Shown piece by piece: positions 15,599 through 23,603 of a stretch of 64,000 nucleotides of DNA (the first letter of the stretch is position 1; the number at the start of each line of letters is the position of its first letter). Origin of the DNA: CAZQXD01 sp964597315 (GTDB taxonomy: Bacteria > Pseudomonadota > Gammaproteobacteria > Competibacterales > Competibacteraceae); NCBI GenBank assembly GCA_964597315.1, contig CAZQXD010000017.1:1-64000 (forward strand), written 5' to 3'. Both the position numbers and the translations under genes were made by a program. Under the pieces are notes generated by a model. It made no database searches and was not told where the DNA came from. It worked only from the letters and a program-made list of their open reading frames with translations.

Positions 15599-18313
15599 AT
15601 GACAGACCCCCAACCCCTGATCCTGGTCGACGGTTCAGCTTATCTGTTCCGGGCCTTCCACGCCCTGCCGCCTCTGACCAACAGCTGCGGCGAGTCCACC
15701 GGGGCACTGTACGGGGTGGTCAATATGCTGCGCAAGCTTATCAACGATTATCGGCCCACCCATCTGGCCGTGATCTTCGACGCCCCGGGCAAGACCTTTA
15801 GGGACGAGCTGTTCGCCGACTACAAGGCCCACCGCCCGCCCATGCCCGAGGAACTGGCGGCCCAGATACCGCCCCTGCACGACCTGGTCAGGGCCATGGG
15901 GCTACCCCTGCTGATGGTCTCCGGGGTGGAGGCCGATGATGTCATAGGCACTCTGGCGGCCCAGGCGGCAAAAGCCGGCGCCCAGGTGCTGATCGTCAGC
16001 GGCGACAAGGATATGGCGCAACTGGTGAACGACCGCGTCCGGCTGCTGAACATCCGCAAGGACGAAGTCACGATTACCGACCCGCAAGGGGTAAGGGACA
16101 AGTTCGGGGTACCTCCCGAATGCATCATCGACTGGTTGGCCCTGGTGGGGGACAGTGCCGACAACATCCCCGGAGTGCCCGGGGTCGGTCCCAAGACCGC
16201 CGCCAAATGGCTGACCGAATACGGCTCTCTAGACGCCCTGCTGGACCAGGCCGAGACGGTCAAGGGCAAGGCCGGGGCCAATCTGCGGGCCAGCCTGGAG
16301 CAACTGGCTCTGTCCCGCCAACTGGCCACCATCGATACCCAGGTGGCGCTGGATCGCGGTTGGAAAGACCTCACCCCGACGCCCCCCGACCACCAGACCC
16401 TGACCGAGTTGTACCACCGCTATGAGTTCAAGTCCTGGCTTAGGCAACTGGAAGACGCCGGGGACGATCCAGCCCCGGTCCCGCCCGCAGCCCCGGCCCC
16501 AGTCCAGAAGGAGTATCAAGTGGTCCTGCAAGCCGCCGAACTGGACGCCTGGCTGGAGCAACTGACAGGCGCCGAGTTGTTCGCTTTCGACACCGAAACC
16601 GACGGTCTGGATTATCTCAGCGCCCGCATCGTTGGGGTGTCTTTCGCCATAGAGCCAGGCCGGGCCGCTTATGTGCCTCTGGCCCATAACTACCCTGGCG
16701 CCCCTGACCAACTGGAGCGGGAGACAGTACTGGCCCGGCTCAAGCCCCTGCTGGAAGACCCGGCCCGTCCCAAGTTGGGCCAGAACCTCAAGTTCGACCG
16801 CCATGTGCTGGCCAGCCACGGCATTAATCTGCGCAACATCGCCCACGACACCATGCTGGAGTCCTATGTGCTGGACTCGGTGGCCACTCGCCACGATATG
16901 GACTCTCTGGCGGGCTTTTATTTGGATTACCGAACCATCCGTTTCGAAGAAGTGGCCGGCAAGGGCGCCCGCCAACTCACCTTCAACGAAGTCCCCCTGG
17001 AGCAGGCCGGTCCCTACGCCGCCGAGGACGCCGACGTGACCCTACGCCTGCACCACGCCCTGTGGCCGCGCCTGAAAGCCGAGCCGACCCTGGCCAGGCT
17101 GTATCAAGACATGGAAATCCCCCTGGTGCCGGTGCTGGGGCGGATGGAACGAACCGGGGTACGGGTGGACGTGGAGCAACTGCGCCAGCAAAGCCATGAG
17201 ATCGGCCACCGGCTGCTGGAACTGGAGCGGGAGGCCCATGAACTGGCTGGCCAGCCCTTTAATCTAGGCTCCCCCAAGCAGTTGCAGGACATCCTGTTCC
17301 ATAAACTGGGGCTGCCGGTCTCCAAAAAAACCCCCAAGGGCCAGCCCTCCACCGACGAAGGGGTGCTCCAGGAACTGGCGGCGGAGTTTCCCCTGCCCCG
17401 GGTGATTCTGGAACATCGAAGCCTGGCCAAGCTTAAATCCACCTACACGGATAAGCTGGCGGAATTGGTCCACCCCCGCAGCGGTCGGGTCCATACCTCC
17501 TATCATCAGGCGGTGGCCAGCACCGGACGGCTGTCCTCGTCCGATCCCAATCTCCAGAACATCCCGGTGCGCACCGCCGAGGGCCGGCGCATCCGCCAGG
17601 CCTTCGTGGCCCGGGACGGCTGTCTGATCCTGGCCGCCGATTACTCCCAGATCGAATTGCGGATCATGGCCCATTTATCCGGGGACTCGGGGTTGCTGGC
17701 CGCTTTCGCGGCGGGGGAGGATATTCACCGGGCCACCGCCGCCGAGGTGTTCAACGTGCCCCTGGAACTGGTGGGGCCGGAACAACGCCGCTCCGCCAAA
17801 GCCATTAATTTCGGGCTGATCTACGGCATGTCCGCCTTCGGCCTGGCCCGGCAACTGGGCATTTCCCGTACTGATGCCCAGGCTTACGTGGACCGCTATT
17901 TCGAGCGTTACCCAGGGGTGCTGGCGTTTATGGAGCGAACCCGTCGCCAGGCTCGGGAGCGGGGCTATGTGGAGACGGTCTACGGTCGGCGTCTGTACCT
18001 CCGGGAGATCAATGATCGCAACCCCAGCCGCCGCCAGGGGGCCGAGCGCACTGCCATCAACGCCCCTATGCAGGGTACGGCCGCCGACATCATCAAGCGG
18101 GCCATGCTGGCGGTGGACGGTTGGCTGGAACAGGCGCGCCTGGAGACGAAAATGATCATGCAAGTCCACGACGAACTGGTGCTGGAGGTGTCCAAAACCG
18201 AGCTGGATCAGGTTCGGGACGGGGTGCGCCGGGCCATGGTGGAGGCAGCGGAACTGAACGTGCCCCTGGAGGTAGACATAGGCGTGGGCGCCAACTGGGA
18301 TGAGGCTCATTAG
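15599..18313 (+). CDS. polA: DNA polymerase I
   Basis: Repair and Okazaki-fragment polymerase of 904 residues (E. coli 928). The N-terminal 5'-nuclease domain (about 1-290) opens with LILVDGSAYLFRAFHALPPL and has DDVIGTLA and GDKDMAQLV. The 3'-5' exonuclease domain (about 325-500) keeps the acidic residues in FAFDTETDGLD and AAEDADVTLRLH, so proofreading should be active. The polymerase domain carries DYSQIELRIMAHLSGD and QVHDELVLEV. It stands alone on the plus strand. Confidence 0.98.
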   Translation: MTDPQPLILVDGSAYLFRAFHALPPLTNSCGESTGALYGVVNMLRKLINDYRPTHLAVIFDAPGKTFRDELFADYKAHRPPMPEELAAQIPPLHDLVRAMGLPLLMVSGVEADDVIGTLAAQAAKAGAQVLIVSGDKDMAQLVNDRVRLLNIRKDEVTITDPQGVRDKFGVPPECIIDWLALVGDSADNIPGVPGVGPKTAAKWLTEYGSLDALLDQAETVKGKAGANLRASLEQLALSRQLATIDTQVALDRGWKDLTPTPPDHQTLTELYHRYEFKSWLRQLEDAGDDPAPVPPAAPAPVQKEYQVVLQAAELDAWLEQLTGAELFAFDTETDGLDYLSARIVGVSFAIEPGRAAYVPLAHNYPGAPDQLERETVLARLKPLLEDPARPKLGQNLKFDRHVLASHGINLRNIAHDTMLESYVLDSVATRHDMDSLAGFYLDYRTIRFEEVAGKGARQLTFNEVPLEQAGPYAAEDADVTLRLHHALWPRLKAEPTLARLYQDMEIPLVPVLGRMERTGVRVDVEQLRQQSHEIGHRLLELEREAHELAGQPFNLGSPKQLQDILFHKLGLPVSKKTPKGQPSTDEGVLQELAAEFPLPRVILEHRSLAKLKSTYTDKLAELVHPRSGRVHTSYHQAVASTGRLSSSDPNLQNIPVRTAEGRRIRQAFVARDGCLILAADYSQIELRIMAHLSGDSGLLAAFAAGEDIHRATAAEVFNVPLELVGPEQRRSAKAINFGLIYGMSAFGLARQLGISRTDAQAYVDRYFERYPGVLAFMERTRRQARERGYVETVYGRRLYLREINDRNPSRRQGAERTAINAPMQGTAADIIKRAMLAVDGWLEQARLETKMIMQVHDELVLEVSKTELDQVRDGVRRAMVEAAELNVPLEVDIGVGANWDEAH

Positions 18314-18342
18314 ACTTATCTTTAATCGGGGAGGGGGAACCC

Positions 18343-19053
18343 ATGACGGAAGAACTGTTTGTGAACGATGCCTACCTACGAGAGTGCAAGGCCCGGGCGG
18401 TGGCCGTGGACGCCACGGGGATTCGCCTGGATCGGAGCGTGTTCTATGCCACCGGCGGTGGCCAGCCGGGGGATACCGGCCGACTGGTGTTGGGTAACGG
18501 CCTGGAAATACCTATCATCGAGACCCGTAGGGACAGTTCATCCGGGGAACTGATCCATGTACCCGCACCGGATGCGCCCCAGCTCCAGGTCGGTGAGCCG
18601 GTCATGGCTCATATCGACTGGGAGCGCCGCTATGGACACATGAAAATCCATAGTTGCCTGCATCTGCTATGCGCCCTGATCAAAGCCGAAGTGACCGGCT
18701 GCGCTGTCCATGCCGATAAGGGCCGACTGGATTTCGATCTACCGGAAGCCACCTTGGATAAATCACGTCTGAACGTCGATCTCAACGCCCTGATCCGCGA
18801 GGGTCATGGGGTCAGCAGCCGCTGGATCAGCGACGAACAATTGCAAGCCCAACCCGAATTGGTGCGCACGATGTCGGTGCTGCCACCCATGGGCCGCGGT
18901 CGGGTGCGCTTGGTCGAGGTGGCCGGAGTGGATCTTCAGCCCTGTGGCGGAACCCACGTGACCAACACGGCTGAAATCGGCGCCGTGGTGGTGCGCAAGA
19001 TCGAGAAAAAAAGCCGCCACAATCGCCGAGTCACCATCGCTCTGGAGGCTTGA
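18343..19053 (+). CDS. Alanyl-tRNA editing protein (AlaX type)
   Basis: Free-standing trans-editing hydrolase that clears mischarged seryl- or glycyl-tRNA(Ala). The 236-residue protein has an N-terminal beta-barrel-like part (VFYATGGGQPGDTG) and the zinc-binding editing core with HxxxH in MKIHSCLHLLCALI and CGGTHV near the C-terminus, the two signature motifs of AlaX and of the AlaRS editing domain. It begins 29 bases after polA with GGGAGGGGG upstream of the ATG and may be co-transcribed with polA. Confidence 0.92.
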   Translation: MTEELFVNDAYLRECKARAVAVDATGIRLDRSVFYATGGGQPGDTGRLVLGNGLEIPIIETRRDSSSGELIHVPAPDAPQLQVGEPVMAHIDWERRYGHMKIHSCLHLLCALIKAEVTGCAVHADKGRLDFDLPEATLDKSRLNVDLNALIREGHGVSSRWISDEQLQAQPELVRTMSVLPPMGRGRVRLVEVAGVDLQPCGGTHVTNTAEIGAVVVRKIEKKSRHNRRVTIALEA

Positions 19054-19130
19054 GGGGTTCAGGGGCTGGGCATGGCGTTTATTTATAGCCGCCGCAACTG
19101 AACTTTTTCGATACCCGCCGATCATAGTTT

Positions 19131-19242
19131 GCAAGCGTTATTCAGCGCTTGCCCGCTTCCCTCCCTGAGCGGGCTCAGGTCCGGTATCCCCAAAGCCGGA
19201 CCCTATTGGCCCCGGTTTCCCCCCCTTAACCGGGGCTTTTTT
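19131..19242 (+). ncRNA. Candidate structured small RNA: four tandem hairpins ending in a terminator
   Basis: In the 307-base gap between the AlaX gene and hslV the plus strand folds into four consecutive GC-rich stems: 19131-19137 with 19146-19152, 19151-19157 with 19168-19174 (shares two bases with the first), 19178-19184 with 19196-19202, and 19209-19217 with 19228-19236, the last followed by six T residues. The stems have 7, 7, 7 and 9 perfect pairs. A weak promoter-like pair lies just before (CTGAAC near 19098, CATAGT near 19123). No reading frame fits. It could be a small RNA or a processed 3' end of the polA-AlaX transcript; no known family was recognised. Confidence 0.45.
19209..19242 (+). 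terminator. Rho-independent terminator after polA-AlaX / candidate small RNA
   Basis: A nine-pair stem GCCCCGGTT / AACCGGGGC with a 10-base loop is followed directly by TTTTTT (19237-19242). It is the strongest terminator in the window on the plus strand and isolates hslVU from the upstream genes. Confidence 0.85.
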
Positions 19243-19285
19243 ATGGGTGATTACCGAACCCGTCCAACAACGCGCTTTCTGCGGC

Positions 19286-19315
19286 CTTGAAATCCGCCCC
19301 CATCGCCAGCATCTA
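19286..19315 (+). promoter_or_regulatory. Probable sigma-32 (heat-shock) promoter of hslVU
   Basis: CTTGAAA at 19286-19292 matches the sigma-32 -35 element and CAGCATCTA at 19307-19315 matches the -10 element CCCCATNTA in most positions; the spacer is 14 bases, the preferred length. It is placed 46 bases before the hslV start. hslVU is a classic heat-shock operon, so context supports the call. Confidence 0.65.
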
Positions 19316-19360
19316 CACTGGAATCAATATCCCTCCCCGACTCAGAGGCTGTGCATCACC

Positions 19361-19903
19361 ATGGAACAATTCCGAGGCACCACCATTCTCTGCGTACGCC
19401 GCGGCGCTCATGTGGTCATCGGCGGCGACGGCCAGGTGTCCCTGGGCAATACCGTCATGAAAGGTAATGCCCGCAAAGTGCGGCGCTTATATCAGAACAA
19501 AGTGATCGCCGGCTTTGCCGGGGGCACCGCCGACGCTTTCACTCTGTTCGAGCGCTTCGAAGGCAAGCTGGAGAAGCACGGCGGCAACCTGACCCGCGCT
19601 GCCGTGGAGCTGGCCAAGGACTGGCGCACCGACCGCATGCTGCGCCGCTTAGAAGCCCTGTTGATTGTGGCCGATCCTGGCGTCACTTTGATTATTTCCG
19701 GCAACGGCGACGTGATTGAGCCGGAGCATGATCTGGCGGCCATCGGCTCTGGAGGCGCCTTCGCCCAAGCTGCGGCCCGGGCGCTGTTGGAGAATACCGA
19801 ACTGGAAGCCCAAATGATCGTCGAGAAAGCCATGGCTATCACCGCCGATATCTGTATCTATACCAATCACGCCTTGACCCTCGAAGCCCTGGAAACGGCT
19901 TGA
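19361..19903 (+). CDS. hslV: ATP-dependent protease HslUV, peptidase subunit
   Basis: Proteasome-like N-terminal-threonine peptidase that works with HslU. The 180-residue protein begins MEQFRGTTILCVRRGAHVVI; the mature enzyme should start at Thr7 after removal of six residues, since TTI..VRR is the conserved active N-terminus. Further motifs are DGQVSLGNTVMKGNARKVRR and GFAGGTADAFTL. The upstream open frame (to 19247) covers the promoter and is not used. Confidence 0.97.
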   Translation: MEQFRGTTILCVRRGAHVVIGGDGQVSLGNTVMKGNARKVRRLYQNKVIAGFAGGTADAFTLFERFEGKLEKHGGNLTRAAVELAKDWRTDRMLRRLEALLIVADPGVTLIISGNGDVIEPEHDLAAIGSGGAFAQAAARALLENTELEAQMIVEKAMAITADICIYTNHALTLEALETA

Positions 19904-19942
19904 TTTCCCAACCCCTCGTGGCACTGTAACCGGTAACCGCTC

Positions 19943-21277
19943 ATGTCCGAAATGACCCCCCGAGAGATCGTCCAGGAACTGGACAAACATATCGTCGGCC
20001 AGACCGCCGCCAAGCGGGCCGTGGCCATCGCCCTGCGCAACCGTTGGCGTCGTTCCCAGGTCAGCGAGGAACTGCGCAATGAGATCACCCCCAAAAATAT
20101 TCTGATGATCGGCCCCACGGGGGTGGGCAAGACCGAGATTGCCCGCCGCCTGGCCCGGCTGGCCCGGGCGCCGTTCATTAAAGTGGAGGCCACCAAGTTC
20201 ACGGAAGTGGGCTATGTGGGCCGGGACGTGGAATCCATCGTCCGGGACCTGATGGACGTGGCGGTCAAATTGCTGCGCGAGGAAGAAATGCACAAGGTCC
20301 GTCACCGGGCCGAGGAGGCCGCCATGGATCGGGTGCTGGAGGTGCTGCTGCCCCGGCCCCGCTCCGTGGGTTTCGCCAACGAGCCGCCTGCCCCTGACCA
20401 CTCCGCCACCCGCCAGAAGATGCGCGACCGACTGAACCGGGGTGAAATGGACGACAAGGAAATCGAAATAGAGGTTTCTGCCCAGCCCATGGGCGTGGAG
20501 ATCATGGCCCCCCCGGGCATGGAGGAAATGACCAGCCAGCTCCAAAACATGTTTTCCAGCCTGTCCAGCGGTCGCACCAAGCCCCGCAAGCTCAAGGTCA
20601 AGGACGCCCTTAAATTGCTGCGCGAGGAAGAGGCCGCGAAAATGGTCAATGAGGAGGAACTCAAGCACAAGGCCCTGGTCGCCGTGGAGAATCACGGCAT
20701 CGTATTCTTAGATGAGCTGGACAAGGTCTGCAAGCGGGGCGAGTACGGCGGCCCAGATGTCTCTCGGGAAGGGGTGCAGCGGGACCTTCTGCCCCTGGTG
20801 GAGGGCTGCACCGTGTCCACCAAGTACGGTATGGTCAAGACCGATCATATCCTGTTTATCGCCTCGGGAGCCTTTCACCTGGCCAAGCCCTCGGACCTGA
20901 TTCCCGAACTGCAAGGCCGACTGCCGATCCGGGTTGAGTTGGAGGCCCTGACCACCGCTGACTTCGTATGCATCCTCACCGAACCGGACGCCTCCCTCAC
21001 TGAGCAGTATGGAGCCTTGATGGCTACCGAGAACGTCACCCTAGAATTCAGCGAGGACGGGGTGCGACGTATCGCCGAAGTGGCGTTCCAGGTCAACGAG
21101 ACCACCGAAAACATCGGCGCTCGGCGGCTACACACGGTCATGGAGCGGCTGCTGGAGACTGTCTCCTTCGAGGCCCCGGACCAGCCCCGGAACACCCTCA
21201 CCGTGGACCAAGACTACGTGGACCGGCACCTGGGCGAACTGGTCCGGGACGAAGATCTGACCCGGTATATACTGTGA
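19943..21277 (+). CDS. hslU: ATP-dependent protease HslUV, unfoldase subunit
   Basis: AAA+ hexamer that unfolds substrates and feeds them into HslV. The 444-residue protein has MTPREIVQELDKHIVGQ, Walker A in MIGPTGVGKTEIARRLA, Walker B in VFLDELDKVC and the family C-terminal tail ending DLTRYIL, which docks into HslV to activate it. The gap to hslV is 39 bases. Confidence 0.98.
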   Translation: MSEMTPREIVQELDKHIVGQTAAKRAVAIALRNRWRRSQVSEELRNEITPKNILMIGPTGVGKTEIARRLARLARAPFIKVEATKFTEVGYVGRDVESIVRDLMDVAVKLLREEEMHKVRHRAEEAAMDRVLEVLLPRPRSVGFANEPPAPDHSATRQKMRDRLNRGEMDDKEIEIEVSAQPMGVEIMAPPGMEEMTSQLQNMFSSLSSGRTKPRKLKVKDALKLLREEEAAKMVNEEELKHKALVAVENHGIVFLDELDKVCKRGEYGGPDVSREGVQRDLLPLVEGCTVSTKYGMVKTDHILFIASGAFHLAKPSDLIPELQGRLPIRVELEALTTADFVCILTEPDASLTEQYGALMATENVTLEFSEDGVRRIAEVAFQVNETTENIGARRLHTVMERLLETVSFEAPDQPRNTLTVDQDYVDRHLGELVRDEDLTRYIL

Positions 21278-21282
21278 GCGCC

Positions 21283-21639
21283 ATGGCCATCCGACCCACC
21301 GATATTCATCTGCACCAGCGCTCCCGAGTGCTGGAACTGGTATTTGAGGACGGCAGTCGCTTCGAGCTGCCCTGTGAATACCTGCGGGTGTATTCCCCCT
21401 CCGCCGAGGTCCGGGGCCATGGACCCGGCCAGGAAATTCTGCAAGTAGGCAAGGAAGACGTGAACATTTCCGCCATCGAGCCGGTGGGCCACTACGCGGT
21501 GCGGCTGGTGTTCGACGACGGCCACGATACCGGGCTGTATTCCTGGGATCTGCTTTTCGAGCTGGGCGTCCACTATGAACGCAACTGGCGGCGCTATCTG
21601 GAACGGCTGGCGGCGGCGGGGCATCAGCGGCGGGGCTGA
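21283..21639 (+). CDS. DUF971 (gamma-butyrobetaine hydroxylase N-terminal-like) protein
   Basis: A 119-residue single-domain protein with DIHLHQRSRVLELVFEDGS, LPCEYLRVYSPSAEVRGHG and FDDGHDTGLYSWDLLFELG, which are the hallmark of DUF971. Function is unknown; related domains bind iron or zinc in Fe-S cluster and hydroxylase proteins. It lies between hslU and ubiE, a widespread arrangement. A GTG at 21274 overlapping the hslU stop is an alternative start; the ATG at 21283 matches homologues better. Confidence 0.88.
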   Translation: MAIRPTDIHLHQRSRVLELVFEDGSRFELPCEYLRVYSPSAEVRGHGPGQEILQVGKEDVNISAIEPVGHYAVRLVFDDGHDTGLYSWDLLFELGVHYERNWRRYLERLAAAGHQRRG

Positions 21640-21743
21640 TGCCCACGAGAAACACCCCATCCCGGATGCGGCCCAGTGGATGGCGATGGTATAAAGGGAA
21701 TCCCGTACGGCGGATACCCGGCAAGCACTGTCACAGAGGCCCC

Positions 21744-22490
21744 ATGGACAAAGACACTACCCACTTTGGCTATCAAACCGTTCCCGTGGCCGAAAAGGCC
21801 GACCGGGTCGCCCGGGTTTTCGATTCGGTGGCCAATAATTACGATCTAATGAACGATCTGATGTCCCTAGGCGTTCACCGGCTATGGAAACGCTTCGCCA
21901 TCGACCTGGCCGGGGCGCGGCCTGGGGAGCGGGTGCTGGATCTGGCCGGAGGCACTGGCGACCTGGCTACCCCTCTGGCCGAACAGGTGGGCAGCAGCGG
22001 TCTGGTGGTGCTGGCGGACATCAACGCCGCCATGCTGGCCGAAGGTCGGCGTCGGCTTACCGACCAGGGCGTGGTGGGCAATGTGGCCTATGTGCAGGCC
22101 GACGCCGAGGCCCTACCCTTCCCGGACAACAGCTTCCACTGCCTTACCATCGCCTTCGGGTTGCGCAATGTCACCCACCAGGACAGGGCCTTGGCCGCCA
22201 TGTATCGGGTACTGAAACCCGGTGGTCGGCTGCTGGTTCTGGAATTCTCCCAGCCTACCGCCCCAGGTCTCAAGCCAGTTTACGATCTGTATTCCTTCCA
22301 GGTTCTGCCACGCCTGGGTCAGTGGGTGGCGGGGGACGCCGACAGCTATCGGTATCTGGCCGAGAGCATTCGCATGCACCCCGACCAGGACAGCCTCAAG
22401 GCCATGATGGAACAAGTCGGCTTCGAACGCTGCGAGTATTTCAACCTCAGCGGCGGCATCGTGGCCCTGCACCGGGGCTATAAGTTTTGA
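21744..22490 (+). CDS. ubiE: Ubiquinone/menaquinone C-methyltransferase
   Basis: SAM-dependent methylation of the quinone ring. The 248-residue protein begins MDKDTTHFGYQTVPVAEKA and has VFDSVANNYDLMNDLMSLGVH, the SAM loop VLDLAGGTGDLA and GLRNVTHQDRALAAMYRVLKPGG. ATG at 21744 follows AGAGG; upstream in-frame codons are not conserved. It heads the ubiE-RDD-ubiJ-ubiB operon. Confidence 0.98.
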   Translation: MDKDTTHFGYQTVPVAEKADRVARVFDSVANNYDLMNDLMSLGVHRLWKRFAIDLAGARPGERVLDLAGGTGDLATPLAEQVGSSGLVVLADINAAMLAEGRRRLTDQGVVGNVAYVQADAEALPFPDNSFHCLTIAFGLRNVTHQDRALAAMYRVLKPGGRLLVLEFSQPTAPGLKPVYDLYSFQVLPRLGQWVAGDADSYRYLAESIRMHPDQDSLKAMMEQVGFERCEYFNLSGGIVALHRGYKF

Positions 22491-22966
22491 CAGAGCGCCA
22501 CGCCGGCTTCGGGCGGCGGCTGGCGGCCACCCTCGTGGACAGCCTGTTGCTGGGGATTGTTAGCGCCCTGCTCCTGTACCTGGCCTATGGCCCGGCCTAC
22601 TTTATTTGGGCCGCAGACTCGGATCGGGAGGGCCTGATCTACGGCCCCGTCGAGGTCTTGATCAACGGCCTCTTGCCCGCCGTGGTCATCGTGGCCTGCT
22701 GGCATACTCTGACCGGCACCCCCGGTAAACTGCTGATGGGTTGCCAGGTGGTGGACGCCCGCCATGGCCGACCGGTGGGTTGGGGCCAAGCCGTGCTGCG
22801 CTATCTAGGTTATTTCCTTTCCGCCCTGCCCCTGGGCCTGGGGTTTTTCTGGATACTCTGGGACCGGCATGGGCAAGGTTTTCACGACAAAATCGCCAAA
22901 ACCGTGGTGGTGCTGGAAGACGAGTCCCACCGCTCCCTGGCTGAACTGGAAGAGGAACTGCGGTGA
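22487..22966 (+). CDS. RDD-family membrane protein
   Basis: A 159-residue protein with three or four membrane helices and the RDD layout: FGRRLAATLVDSLLLGIV (here R-D separated as R..VD), TGTPGKLLMGCQVVD and LRYLGYFLSALPLGLGFFW, ending LWDRHGQGFHDKIAKT. RDD proteins are mostly uncharacterised membrane proteins, some linked to ion transport. It starts with TTG at 22487, overlapping the ubiE stop by 4 bases, and its own stop overlaps the ubiJ start, so it is translationally coupled on both sides inside a ubiquinone operon. Confidence 0.88.
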   Translation: MTERHAGFGRRLAATLVDSLLLGIVSALLLYLAYGPAYFIWAADSDREGLIYGPVEVLINGLLPAVVIVACWHTLTGTPGKLLMGCQVVDARHGRPVGWGQAVLRYLGYFLSALPLGLGFFWILWDRHGQGFHDKIAKTVVVLEDESHRSLAELEEELR

Positions 22967-23559
22967 GCCTGCTGACCCTGCCCCTGGAAACCCTGCTCAA
23001 TCAGATACTGGCTCTGGACCCGGACTTACAGCCCCGGCTGGCCGCCCTGGAGGGCCGGGTCATTGCCCTGGAACTGACCGGCCTGTTCACCCTGTATCTA
23101 CGCCCCGAAGCCGGCGCCCTGCGGGTGGATGACCATAGTGACCGGTCGCCGGACGCAACCATTCGCGGCGCCCCCCTGGCCCTGTTGCGCCTGAGCCAGG
23201 GCGGATCGGCCGGCCCGGACGTGACCATCGACGGCGACACCCATCTGGCCCGGGCCTTCAATGACCTATTCCAGGCCATGGACGTGGACTGGGAGGAGCA
23301 ACTGTCCCGGATCATGGGCGATGTCGCCGCCCATCAAGCCGGCAATGCCGTGCGGGGGGTGCTGGCCTGGAGCCGTCAGGCCCTGGACACCCTGGGCCGG
23401 GACAGCGGCGAATATCTGCAACAGGAAAGCCACCTGCTGCCCCCCCGGGGCAGTTTGCTTGCCTATCTGGATGCGGTGGACCAGTTGCGGGAGGATGCCG
23501 ACCGCCTGGAAGTCCGGGTTCGTCGCCTGGAAGCCCGAATGGAACAAACCCCGCGCTGA
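22963..23559 (+). CDS. ubiJ: Ubiquinone biosynthesis accessory factor UbiJ (SCP2 domain)
   Basis: Lipid-binding accessory protein of the soluble ubiquinone-synthesis complex. The 198 residues consist of an SCP2-like domain (about 15-110, VIALELTGLFTLYLRP ... VTIDGDTHLARAFNDLFQ) and a C-terminal helical part ending in a coiled coil (DQLREDADRLEVRVRRLEAR). Length and position between ubiE and ubiB match E. coli UbiJ (201 residues). Start is a GTG overlapping the preceding stop. Confidence 0.93.
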   Translation: MSLLTLPLETLLNQILALDPDLQPRLAALEGRVIALELTGLFTLYLRPEAGALRVDDHSDRSPDATIRGAPLALLRLSQGGSAGPDVTIDGDTHLARAFNDLFQAMDVDWEEQLSRIMGDVAAHQAGNAVRGVLAWSRQALDTLGRDSGEYLQQESHLLPPRGSLLAYLDAVDQLREDADRLEVRVRRLEARMEQTPR

Positions 23560-23603
23560 CCGCTGCGGCCCTAATCGCCCCACCACCGGAGAACCTGAGC
23601 CGT

